Notes under the pieces: model-generated
What the model was told of the DNA's origin: nothing
What the model saw: the letters and a program-made list of their open reading frames with translations, nothing else
Databases searched by the model: none
Origin: Myxococcota bacterium
GTDB taxonomy: Bacteria; Myxococcota_A; Polyangia; Polyangiales; Polyangiaceae
Direction: 5' to 3'
Length of the DNA stretch: 42,595 nt
Assembly: GCA_963169165.1 (NCBI GenBank)
Contig: CAUJFL010000434.1
Coordinates: 1-42,595 of the forward strand
In this document: piece by piece, positions 22,974 to 30,580 of the stretch
Position numbering within the stretch: position 1 is the first letter of the stretch
How the letters are laid out: each line of letters begins with the position of its first letter
Position numbers and translations under genes: made by a program

Positions 22974-24104
22974 GCCGACCGACGGAGCTTCGCCACGTGC
23001 CCACGCGAACAGCCCGTCATGGGTCGCCGGGCGCGCGCGCTTGATCGCGTCGTTGTCCCGAGAGGGGTGTACGCGGTTCGTCAGCAGCACGCCGACCACG
23101 CGGGCGTCGGGATCGATCCAGAGGCTGGTGCCGGTGAAGCCGAGGTGGCCGAACGAGTCTCTCCCGAATCGCGAGCCCGCGCTGGAGCCCTCGGCCGACT
23201 TGCCGTCGAAACCCGCGCGCAGCGTCCCGCCCGGGCGCCTGCGAAGCAGCGTGTCGAGCTCTCCCGCGCGCAGCCAGGTGGGTCGCTCGTCCGCGAGCGC
23301 CTCGACGAGCGCGACGCCGAGCGCGAGCACGTCGGCCGCGGCGCCGAACAACCCGGCGTGACCGCACGCGCCGAGCCCGCCCATCGCGAAGGCGTTCTCG
23401 TCATGCACCGCGCCCGAGACGAGCCCGCCGCGGAAGGGGACGTGCTCGGTCGGCGCCACCACGGCGTCCGGGGGCAACCCCCTGGCCGACGTCGCGCCCA
23501 GGAACAGCGGCGCGATCACCTCGTCGTCGAGCAGCTCGTCGAGGGGGCGCTCGCACGCGCGCGACAGCGCCTCGCCGACCAGCAAGTACCCGAGATCGCT
23601 GTACACCGGCGCGAAGCCCTCGTCGGGCGCGTCGCCGTGGCAATCGGGCCGGCGAGCGTCCGCGGCGACTCGCAGCGCGGCGCTCCGGTCGACCGGTCGA
23701 CCCTCGAGCAGCGGCGCGTACAGCGGGCGGTGTCCGTCGAGGCCCGCGCGGTGGGCGAGCAACAGCTCGAGCGTCACGTGTTCGCTCGCGGTGCCGCGCG
23801 CCTCGGGGAGCAGCGTGCCCAGCGACACGCCGAGCGGCACGCCCCTCCGCGCGAGGCGCGCCGACAGCAGCGCGGTGAACGGCTTGGTCACCGACGCGAG
23901 ATCGAACATCGTCTCGGCCGTCGCCGCCTCGCCCCCCGGCGTCAGGTGCCCCGCGACCCCTGCGGCCGCCGTCCAGTCGTGCTCGCACAGCGAGGCGGCG
24001 GCGACGACCGCGCAGGGAGCCGCCCGGTGCGCCGTCACGACCGCGTCGGCGAGGGCGTCTAGGGCCGGGTCGCGGCCGAGGCGGTGAGAGTTCGCTCGGG
24101 ACAA
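22971..24104 (-). CDS. Serine hydrolase of the beta-lactamase/AmpC-like family
   Basis: A 377-residue protein from the proposed TTG start. It has the class C-type set: SVTK with the nucleophile S71 and K74, YSDLGY where Y168 begins the YxN-like motif (Asp in place of Asn), and HLGFTG (H320-G322) as the KTG-like box. Such proteins include esterases, D-aminopeptidases and PBP-like enzymes as well as beta-lactamases, so drug resistance should not be assumed. I see no signal peptide, so it may be cytoplasmic. The start is uncertain because no ATG or GTG gives a better N-terminus; other in-frame GTG codons lie about 22 codons further in. Divergent from pilC. Confidence 0.82.
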   Translation of the reverse strand: MSRANSHRLGRDPALDALADAVVTAHRAAPCAVVAAASLCEHDWTAAAGVAGHLTPGGEAATAETMFDLASVTKPFTALLSARLARRGVPLGVSLGTLLPEARGTASEHVTLELLLAHRAGLDGHRPLYAPLLEGRPVDRSAALRVAADARRPDCHGDAPDEGFAPVYSDLGYLLVGEALSRACERPLDELLDDEVIAPLFLGATSARGLPPDAVVAPTEHVPFRGGLVSGAVHDENAFAMGGLGACGHAGLFGAAADVLALGVALVEALADERPTWLRAGELDTLLRRRPGGTLRAGFDGKSAEGSSAGSRFGRDSFGHLGFTGTSLWIDPDARVVGVLLTNRVHPSRDNDAIKRARPATHDGLFAWARGEAPSVG

Positions 24105-24118
24105 GGGGAGCGCAATCT

Positions 24119-24148
24119 TTGACCTTTGTCTGGCTTCGCCGCTACCGT
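24119..24148 (+). promoter_or_regulatory. Promoter for pilC (TTGACC – 18 bp – TACCGT)
   Basis: TTGACC (24119-24124) and TACCGT (24143-24148) are 18 bases apart, and the -10 ends seven bases before the pilC ATG at 24156. This is the best sigma-70-like promoter in the window and has leaderless geometry. It lies 14 bases beyond the proposed start of the divergent hydrolase gene. Confidence 0.55.
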
Positions 24149-24155
24149 GATCTGG

Positions 24156-25367
24156 ATGGCCGAGTTCGCTTGGGAAGCCCGCGCTCGCACCGGCGAGGTG
24201 AAGAAGGGCACCATGACCGCCGAGAATGCCGGGGCGGTCGAGGAGCGGCTCAAGGGCCAGCAGCTCACGATCGTCTCGGTCAAGAAGAAGCTCGATCTCT
24301 CGGCGATCCAGTTCGGCAGCGGCGTCAGCCCGAAGGATCTCGTCACCTTCACGCGCCTCTTCGCGACCATGATCGACGCGGGCCTGCCGCTCGTTCAGTG
24401 CCTCGACATCCTGTCCAACCAGACGGACAACAAAATCTTTCAGAGGGTGCTCGCCGACGTCAAATCGAGCGTCGAGCAGGGCTCCACGTTCAGCGACGCC
24501 CTCCGCCGCCACCCGCGCGTGTTCGATGACCTCTACGTCAACCTCGTCCAGGCCGGCGAGGTCGGCGGCATCCTCGACTCGATCATGAACCGCTTGGCGG
24601 TCTACATCGAGAAGCGCGTCAAGCTGGTGCGACAGGTGAAGGGCGCGATGACCTACCCGGCCATCGTCATCGTCGTCGCGGCCCTCGTCATCGCCGTGCT
24701 GATGTCGTTCGTCATCCCGGCGTTCGAGAACATGTTCAAGGAGTTCAACGCGCAGGCGGCGCTGCCCAAGATCACGCAGATCGTGATCTGGTGCTCGCGC
24801 TCCTTCGTGTCGAACGTGCACTGGCTGATCTTGTTCATCGCCGCGTGCTCGTTCGGGTTCACGTACAGCATGAAGCTGCCGCGGGGGAAGAAGTTCTGGC
24901 ACAAGCTGATGCTGACGCTCCCGATCATGGGGCCGGTGCTCCAGAAGATCGCCGTCGCGCGGTTCACCCGCACGCTCGGGACGCTGCTGCAGTCGGGCGT
25001 GCCGATCCTCGACGCGCTCGAGATCTGCGCGAAGACCTCGGGCAACGTGATCATCGAAGAGTCGGTGATGTATGTCCGCAGCAAGGTCGCGGAAGGCAAG
25101 AACATGGCCGAGCCGCTCGCCGAGCGCCCCATCTTCCCGACGATGGTGGTGCAGATGATCGGCGTCGGCGAGCAGACCGGCGCGCTCGACGCGATGCTGA
25201 ACAAGATCGCCGATTTCTACGAAGAAGAGGCCGACGTCGCCGTCGCCGCGATGACCAGCATGCTCGAGCCGCTGCTGATGGTGTTCGTCGGCGGCCTGGT
25301 CGGCGTCGTCATGGTCTCGATGTACCTGCCGATCTTCGACCTCGCCGGCAACATCAAGGCGGACTGA
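24156..25367 (+). CDS. pilC: Type IV pilus inner-membrane platform protein
   Basis: PilC is the polytopic platform on which the PilB/PilT motors act to extend and retract type IV pili. The 403-residue protein has the duplicated T2SSF domain. The first copy includes FTRLFATMIDAGLPLVQCLD and the LVQAGEVGG signature; the second includes FTRTLGTLLQSGVPILDAL and the VGEQTGALD signature. Three hydrophobic segments are seen (about 170-190, 220-240 and 370-395). Start ATG 24156 (MAEFAWEARARTG) matches family starts and has a promoter seven bases upstream. pilS follows after six bases; pilB and pilT are not in the window. Confidence 0.93.
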   Translation: MAEFAWEARARTGEVKKGTMTAENAGAVEERLKGQQLTIVSVKKKLDLSAIQFGSGVSPKDLVTFTRLFATMIDAGLPLVQCLDILSNQTDNKIFQRVLADVKSSVEQGSTFSDALRRHPRVFDDLYVNLVQAGEVGGILDSIMNRLAVYIEKRVKLVRQVKGAMTYPAIVIVVAALVIAVLMSFVIPAFENMFKEFNAQAALPKITQIVIWCSRSFVSNVHWLILFIAACSFGFTYSMKLPRGKKFWHKLMLTLPIMGPVLQKIAVARFTRTLGTLLQSGVPILDALEICAKTSGNVIIEESVMYVRSKVAEGKNMAEPLAERPIFPTMVVQMIGVGEQTGALDAMLNKIADFYEEEADVAVAAMTSMLEPLLMVFVGGLVGVVMVSMYLPIFDLAGNIKAD

Positions 25368-25373
25368 GCGCGG

Positions 25374-26657
25374 GTGATCACCGAGGCCCTGTCGCGGCGC
25401 CTCGTCTGGCTCACGGGCGTGCGGCTCGGCGCGCTGACGGCGCTGCTCGCGGCGGTCCTCGCGCTGTACCTGAAGGATCGGGGACAGGTCGGCAGCTACT
25501 CGACGCAGCTCGCGCTCGCGACCCTGGCGGTCGGGTACGGAGGCGCGGCGGTCGTGGCCATCGCGATCCGGCTGCGCCGCGCGCTCGTCACGGCCGCGTA
25601 CACGCAGCTCGTGCTCGATCAGGCGCTGTGGACCGCGCTCGCGTACGTGTCGGGCGGCGTCGCGAGCGGGGCCGCGTCGTTCTATGGGCTGACCTGCGTC
25701 GTCGGCGCGGTCGTCGCGGGCGTCCGCGGGGTCGTGGTCGCGGCGACGACCGCCGCGGCCATGTTCGCCACGATGGGCTGGGCGTTCGCGTCGGGGCGCC
25801 TGCAGCCGCCGATCGATCAGGCCGATCACACCTACGCGACGAGCGCGCAGGACGTCTCGTACTACCTCAGCCTGAACCTGCTCGCGGTGCTCGTGGTGGC
25901 GGTGCTCGCGGGGTACCTCGCCGAGCGGCTGCGACGCACCGGCGGAGAGCTGGAGCGCGCCACGACGCGCGCGGCGCAGGCCGAGGAGCTCGCGCGGCTC
26001 GGGCGGCTGGCGGCGGGGCTCGCGCACGAGATCCGCAACCCGCTCGGGTCCATCGCGGGCAGCGCGGCGCTGCTCGCGGACGCGCCTGGGCTCTCGGACG
26101 ACGACAAGCTCCTGTGCGGGATCATCACCAGCGAGGCTGCGCGGCTCAACGATCTCGTCTCGGACATGATGGACCTCGCGAAGCCGCGGCGGCCCGAGCT
26201 CGCGCGGGTCGACGTGGCCTCGCTCTCCCGCGACGTCGTGCGCCTCGCGGCGCAGTCGGGGCGCGGGGTCGACGTGTCGGTGGCCTATGACGGCCCGAGC
26301 GGCGAGCTCACGGTCGCGGCCGACGGCGCGCAGCTGCGGCAGGTGCTGTGGAACCTCGTCCGCAACGGCGTGCAGGCGTCCCCGGCCGGCGAGCGCGTGG
26401 TGGTCTCCGTGCACGAGGCGGCCACCGAGGTCACGCTCGAGGTCGCCGACAGCGGGCCGGGCATCCCCGCGGCCGCGCGCGCGCAGATGTTCGACGCGTT
26501 CTTCACGACGCGCACGCAAGGGGTGGGGATCGGCCTCGCGGTCGTCAAGCGCATCGTCGACGATCACGGCTTCACGATCGACGTGCGCGACGGGCACCCG
26601 AGGGGCGCGCGCTTCGTCGTGACGATCCCTCGTGTGGAGGCGCAGGGCACCTCGTGA
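25374..26657 (+). CDS. pilS: Sensor histidine kinase, PilS-like
   Basis: A 427-residue membrane histidine kinase. About six hydrophobic segments fill residues 10-185 with only short loops, as in PilS. Then come the H-box LAHEIRNPLGSIAG with the phospho-acceptor H218, the N-box LVRNGVQASP, the G1 box DSGPGIP and the G2 box GVGIGLAVVKRI. No PAS domain is clear between membrane part and H-box. The position six bases after pilC, as in other pil loci, supports the PilS name; in Myxococcus and Pseudomonas PilS works with the response regulator PilR on pilin transcription. pilR is not next to it here. GTG start chosen because it sits directly after pilC and gives a full first helix. Confidence 0.85.
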   Translation: MITEALSRRLVWLTGVRLGALTALLAAVLALYLKDRGQVGSYSTQLALATLAVGYGGAAVVAIAIRLRRALVTAAYTQLVLDQALWTALAYVSGGVASGAASFYGLTCVVGAVVAGVRGVVVAATTAAAMFATMGWAFASGRLQPPIDQADHTYATSAQDVSYYLSLNLLAVLVVAVLAGYLAERLRRTGGELERATTRAAQAEELARLGRLAAGLAHEIRNPLGSIAGSAALLADAPGLSDDDKLLCGIITSEAARLNDLVSDMMDLAKPRRPELARVDVASLSRDVVRLAAQSGRGVDVSVAYDGPSGELTVAADGAQLRQVLWNLVRNGVQASPAGERVVVSVHEAATEVTLEVADSGPGIPAAARAQMFDAFFTTRTQGVGIGLAVVKRIVDDHGFTIDVRDGHPRGARFVVTIPRVEAQGTS

Positions 26658-26670
26658 TAACGCACGCGCG

Positions 26671-27831
26671 GTGAAGGTCGCTCTGCTCCGCATGGCCGCC
26701 GCCGCCGCGCTCACAGCGTCGGTCGCGCGGGCCGACGATCCGCCGCCGCCCCCGGCCCCGCTGTCGCTGGCGGTGGCGGCGAGCCCCGACGGCGCGTGGT
26801 CGATGACGCTGACCAACACGAGCGATCGCCCCCAGCGGCTGCACGCCGACGTCAGGCTGCTCTGGTTCGAGGTGATCGGCGCGCCCGTGGCGGCTGATCC
26901 GAAGGCCAAGCGCCCTCCGCGCGCGCGCGCCTATCCTCGAGGAAAGCTGCCGGTGTGCCGCGCCCCGGCGGAGCTTCGCCCGCTCGAGGGAGATCGAACG
27001 CGCCAGGTCTTGCTCGCGCCCGGGGAGCGGTGGGAGTCATCGTTCGATCCGGTGCTGCTCTGCGGCGCCCGGAGGCTCGACGGCGAGCTCGACTCCGGCG
27101 CGCTCGTGTACCCGAGCTACGGATACCCCGCGCCGCCGCCGCGCCCGAAATGGAAGAAGCCGCCGAAGGACGACGAGGATCGCCCGTTCGTCGCGGAGGC
27201 CGTGGGCGCCGAGCCAGGCCGCCCCGTGACCCTCGTCGAGGGGCCCGTCGCGATCGTGGTCACGAAGCCGTCCAGCGAGCCGGACCACGACGCGCCGCCG
27301 CCGCCCGCCGACGCAGAGCGCGCGTCGCCGACGATGAAGCTGACCGCGCCCCGTCGCGGTGATTTCGCGCGCGGCGCGGACGTCGTCGTCGGCGTGACGC
27401 TGACCTATGTGGGCAAGCGCAGGACGTCGGCGCACGCGCGCGGGGACGACATCGAGTTCGACGTCGTCGCCCCCGACGGCGAGCACCACGCTTGCTCGCG
27501 CCGCTCCGGGATCCGCGGCCCGGTGCGCGACTTCTTCGAGACCTGGCGGCCGGGCGCCAGGCGCTCCTTCTCCACGCGGGTCTCCGAGGTCTGCGGCGGC
27601 GGCGTGTTCGACGCGCCGGGCGTCTATTCGATCCGCCCGACGCTGGTCCTGCACGAGGCCGGCGAAGAGTACTCGTTGCAATCGCTCGTCGCGCGGGCGG
27701 CGCCCGAGCACGACGTCCGCGTGCGCGTGCGAACGGGGAAGCGCCCGTTCGTCGACGCGCCCGCGAAGCCCGCGGGGTCGGCGCCGCCGCCGCCGCCCCC
27801 TCCTGCCGACCACCCGCCCGCGAGCCCGTAG
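26671..27831 (+). CDS. Secreted protein of unknown function, Pro-rich
   Basis: A 386-residue protein with an N-terminal signal peptide from the GTG start (MKVALLRMAAAAALTA…, likely cleaved after Ala-Arg-Ala). Beta-strand-like segments alternate with Pro/Lys-rich linkers, including runs of Pro near 32-40, 165-180 and at the C-terminus. Two regions look like immunoglobulin-type folds (WSMTLTNTSDRPQRL and VVVGVTLTYVG), and several Cys could form disulfides. No enzyme motif recognised. TAACGC lies seven bases before the GTG, a weak version of the leaderless -10 pattern. The gap to pilS is 13 bases, so read-through from the pil genes is also possible. Confidence 0.7.
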   Translation: MKVALLRMAAAAALTASVARADDPPPPPAPLSLAVAASPDGAWSMTLTNTSDRPQRLHADVRLLWFEVIGAPVAADPKAKRPPRARAYPRGKLPVCRAPAELRPLEGDRTRQVLLAPGERWESSFDPVLLCGARRLDGELDSGALVYPSYGYPAPPPRPKWKKPPKDDEDRPFVAEAVGAEPGRPVTLVEGPVAIVVTKPSSEPDHDAPPPPADAERASPTMKLTAPRRGDFARGADVVVGVTLTYVGKRRTSAHARGDDIEFDVVAPDGEHHACSRRSGIRGPVRDFFETWRPGARRSFSTRVSEVCGGGVFDAPGVYSIRPTLVLHEAGEEYSLQSLVARAAPEHDVRVRVRTGKRPFVDAPAKPAGSAPPPPPPPADHPPASP

Positions 27832-27852
27832 CCGCGCCGCCGGGCGTTCGGC

Positions 27853-27858
27853 TAGGCT
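27853..27858 (+). promoter_or_regulatory. -10-like hexamer TAGGCT before the SDR gene
   Basis: TAGGCT ends nine bases before the ATG at 27868, giving at most a leader of a few bases. The 12 bases CGGCTAGGCTCG are identical to those before the lipoprotein at 22960 on the other strand. Confidence 0.4.
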
Positions 27859-27867
27859 CGCGCGCCG

Positions 27868-28641
27868 ATGAACCCGTTGATTCACCTCGAGGGCAAGATC
27901 GCGATCGTCACCGGCGCGAGCCGCGGCATCGGCGAGGCGATCGCGCTCGCCTACGCGCGGAGCGGCGCGAAGGTGGTGGTCGCGTCGCGCAAGCAAGAGG
28001 GCGTCGACGCGGTCGCCGCGAAGATCACCGCGATCGGAGGCGAGGCGCTCGCGGTCGCGTGCCACACCGGCAGGACGGCCGATCTCGAGGCGCTGTTCGC
28101 GGCGACCACCGCGCGGTTCGGGCGCGTCGACGTGCTCGTCAACAACGCCGCGACCAACCCCTATTTCGGCCCGATGGTGAACGCCGACGACGCGGTCTTC
28201 CAGAAGACCTTCGAGGTCAACCTCAAGGGCTATTTCGACGCGTCGAGGCTGGCCGCGCGCGCGTTCGAGGCGCAGCGCTCGCGGGGCGCGATCGTCAGCG
28301 TCGCGTCGGTGGTGGCGCTCGGCGCCGCGCCGCTCCAGGGGATCTACGCGATGACGAAGGCCGCGGTGGTCTCGATGACGCAGACGCTCGCCTACGAGCT
28401 CGGCCCGACGGGCACGCGAGTCAACGCGATCGCGCCCGGCCTCATCAAGACGAAGTTCGCGTCGGCGCTGATCGACAACGAGGACATCCGTCGGCGCGTC
28501 GTCGACAAGACCCCGCTCGGGCGCGTCGGCGAGCCCGATGAACTCGCCGGCGCCGCGGTCTTTCTGGCCAGCGACGCCGCTTCGTTCGTCACCGGCCACA
28601 CGCTGGTGGTCGATGGCGGGATGACGCTCGCCGCCATCTGA
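27868..28641 (+). CDS. Short-chain dehydrogenase/reductase (SDR), classical type
   Basis: The 257-residue protein is a classical NAD(P)-dependent SDR. Features are the cofactor loop TGASRGIG (15-22), NNAA (92-95), N118 in the helix-4 motif, and the catalytic S147, Y160 and K164 (YAMTK). The end has GRVGEPDELAGAAVFLAS and GHTLVVDGG. VVVASRKQEG after beta-2, with an Arg there, suggests NADPH preference. The sequence resembles the DHRS4/glucose-1-dehydrogenase-like group with wide carbonyl/alcohol substrates; the actual substrate is unknown. ATG 27868 fits the family start. The next gene, an exonuclease, has its own 50-base upstream region. Confidence 0.93.
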   Translation: MNPLIHLEGKIAIVTGASRGIGEAIALAYARSGAKVVVASRKQEGVDAVAAKITAIGGEALAVACHTGRTADLEALFAATTARFGRVDVLVNNAATNPYFGPMVNADDAVFQKTFEVNLKGYFDASRLAARAFEAQRSRGAIVSVASVVALGAAPLQGIYAMTKAAVVSMTQTLAYELGPTGTRVNAIAPGLIKTKFASALIDNEDIRRRVVDKTPLGRVGEPDELAGAAVFLASDAASFVTGHTLVVDGGMTLAAI

Positions 28642-28691
28642 CGACAGATCGAGCGCTTGCGGTCGATTAGCGATCGGGCGAGACGCGCGCG

Positions 28692-30548
28692 ATGAGCGGT
28701 CGCACAGAGGGCGTGGTCGTGGTCCACCCGCGCGGGTTCGGGTTCGTCGAGCTACGAGACGGTCGGCCGGCCGCGTTCGTCGCGCCGCCCGAGCTCAACC
28801 CGTTCCTCGCGGGGGACGTCGTGTCTGCGAGCGTCACCGAGGGCGAGGGCGGGCGGCTCACGGCGACGCGCCTCGAGCTCGTGTCGCGCGCGCGCACCGA
28901 GCTGTTCGGCGTCGTCGTCTCCCACGGAAAGCGAACCTTCTTGAAGGTCGATCGCCAGGTCGCCAACACCGACTGGCCGCTCACCGGCGCCGCCGATCCC
29001 GGCGACGTCGTCGTCGCGGCCATCCGCGGCGGCGAGGCCGAGGTCGCGCGCAAGGTCACCCCGGCCGACGCCAGCCTGGAGCAGGTGATCGTGCGCCACG
29101 CGATCCGCGGCGCGTTCTCCGACGAGTGCGAGGCGGCGGCCGCGGCGGCGCGCGCGGTCGCGGGCCCCGCGAGGCGTGATTTGCGCGACGTGCCCACGAT
29201 CACCATCGACGCGCCACACTCGCGCGATCTCGACGACGCGCTCTCGGTGCTCCCCGCGTCGCCCGACGGCGGCGTGCGCGTGCTGGTCTCGATCGCGGAC
29301 GTCGACGCGCTCGTGCCCGAGGGATCGGCGCTCGATCGCGAGGCGCGCCTCCGGGGCACCAGCGTGTACCTCGCGGGGAGGGTGCTCAACATGCTGCCGC
29401 CGCGCCTGTCGGAGGACGCGCTGTCGTTGTTGCCCGGGCAGGATCGGCTGGCCTTGACGGTCGAGCTGCGGCTCGATCCCGAGGGTCGGGTGACGTCGAC
29501 CGACCTTTACGAGAGCGTGATCCGCTCTCACGCGCGGCTCGACTACGACTCGGTCGCGCGCTTCCTCGACGCCGGCGACGCGAGCGGCATCCCGGCCGAG
29601 GTGCGGTCCACGGTCCGCTGGCTCCGCACGGCGGCGTCGCGCGTCGCGGCCACGCGCGCGGCGAGGGGCGGCGTGAAGCTCCTGTCCGAAGAGGCCTACG
29701 TCACGCTCGATCCGAAATCGCACGAGCCGCTCGGGATCTCGGCGCGCGCGGACACGACGGCGCACGCGCTGATCGAGCGCCTGATGGTCGCCGCCAACGA
29801 GGCGGTCGCGCAGTGGCTGGTCGCTCGCGGGCTGCCGGGCGCGTTCCGCGTACACGACGAGCCCGAGCCCGAGCGCGTCGCCAAGCTCGCCGCGTTCGCG
29901 CACAACGTGGGGTTCGAGGCCGGCTTCGGTGACGCGCTGTCTCCGCGCGCGCTGTCGGCGTTCGAGGCGCAGTTCGAGGGGACGGCCCTCGGTCCGGCGA
30001 TGGCGACGGTGCTCGGCCGCTGCCTCGGTCCCGCGAGGTACGCTGTCACTCCGTCGATGCACTATGGCCTCGCGGCCCCGCTCTACGCGCACTTCACCTC
30101 GCCGATCCGGCGCTACTCGGACGTCGTGGTCCACCGCGTCGTGAAGGCCTACCTCGCCGGGCGCCGCGACCAGCTCGCCGGGGACGCGGCGATCGAGGAG
30201 CTGTGCGCACACCTCAACGAGCGCGCGCGCGTCGCCGATCGGGCCGAGAAGGAGCGGCTGTGGATGGTCGCCGCGCGTCATTTTGCAAAACGAATCGGCG
30301 AGCGCTTTCGCGGCAACGTCGTGTCGATCAAGCCGTTCGGGCTCGTCGTGCAGCTCGTCGGAGCCGGTGTCACCGGGACCATCGAGAAGGACACGCTGCC
30401 GGGCGGGCCGCACGAATATGACGTCGGTCGCGAGGTGCTGGTGGGCGCCGCGCGGAGCTACTCGATAGGCGAGGGGCTCGACGTCGTGGTCACGGGCGCG
30501 AGCGAAGAGCTGGGACGCATCGAGCTCGGCCTCACCCCTCTGGGTTGA
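28692..30548 (+). CDS. RNase II/RNase R family 3'-5' exoribonuclease
   Basis: This 618-residue exonuclease degrades RNA processively from the 3' end in the cytoplasm. The N-terminal cold-shock-type RNA-binding region has VHPRGFGFVEL (11-21). The catalytic RNB domain carries TIDAPHSRDLDDA, with the Mg-binding aspartates D173, D179, D181 and D182. The FTSPIRRYSDVVVHR motif lies later in the domain, and an S1 domain closes the protein. It lacks the N-terminal helix-turn-helix and the Lys-rich tail of E. coli RNase R (813 residues) and is near RNase II in length (644). The sequence does not decide between the two. ATG 28692 was chosen; the stop overlaps the -35 of the next gene. Confidence 0.92.
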   Translation: MSGRTEGVVVVHPRGFGFVELRDGRPAAFVAPPELNPFLAGDVVSASVTEGEGGRLTATRLELVSRARTELFGVVVSHGKRTFLKVDRQVANTDWPLTGAADPGDVVVAAIRGGEAEVARKVTPADASLEQVIVRHAIRGAFSDECEAAAAAARAVAGPARRDLRDVPTITIDAPHSRDLDDALSVLPASPDGGVRVLVSIADVDALVPEGSALDREARLRGTSVYLAGRVLNMLPPRLSEDALSLLPGQDRLALTVELRLDPEGRVTSTDLYESVIRSHARLDYDSVARFLDAGDASGIPAEVRSTVRWLRTAASRVAATRAARGGVKLLSEEAYVTLDPKSHEPLGISARADTTAHALIERLMVAANEAVAQWLVARGLPGAFRVHDEPEPERVAKLAAFAHNVGFEAGFGDALSPRALSAFEAQFEGTALGPAMATVLGRCLGPARYAVTPSMHYGLAAPLYAHFTSPIRRYSDVVVHRVVKAYLAGRRDQLAGDAAIEELCAHLNERARVADRAEKERLWMVAARHFAKRIGERFRGNVVSIKPFGLVVQLVGAGVTGTIEKDTLPGGPHEYDVGREVLVGAARSYSIGEGLDVVVTGASEELGRIELGLTPLG

Positions 30549-30573
30549 CCGAGGCGCCGTTGGATGGTTGCAT
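30545..30573 (+). promoter_or_regulatory. Candidate promoter for the repeat lipoprotein (TTGACC – 17 bp – TTGCAT)
   Basis: TTGACC (30545-30550) overlaps the stop codon of the exonuclease gene. TTGCAT (30568-30573) follows after 17 bases and ends seven bases before ATG 30581. The -10 is poor, but spacing and position repeat the leaderless geometry seen elsewhere and favour ATG 30581 over ATG 30572. Confidence 0.3.
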
Positions 30574-30580
30574 GGCGGGC

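Noticed and set aside
22971-24104. Antibiotic-resistance beta-lactamase
   Set aside because: The SxxK and Y motifs fit the wider serine hydrolase family, no export signal is visible and Asp replaces the Asn of YxN; a resistance claim is not supported.
24126-26909. Minus-strand frame extending the hydrolase gene upstream through pilC and pilS
   Set aside because: The part beyond 24104 is antisense to well-supported pil genes and has shadow-like composition; the real hydrolase begins near 24104.
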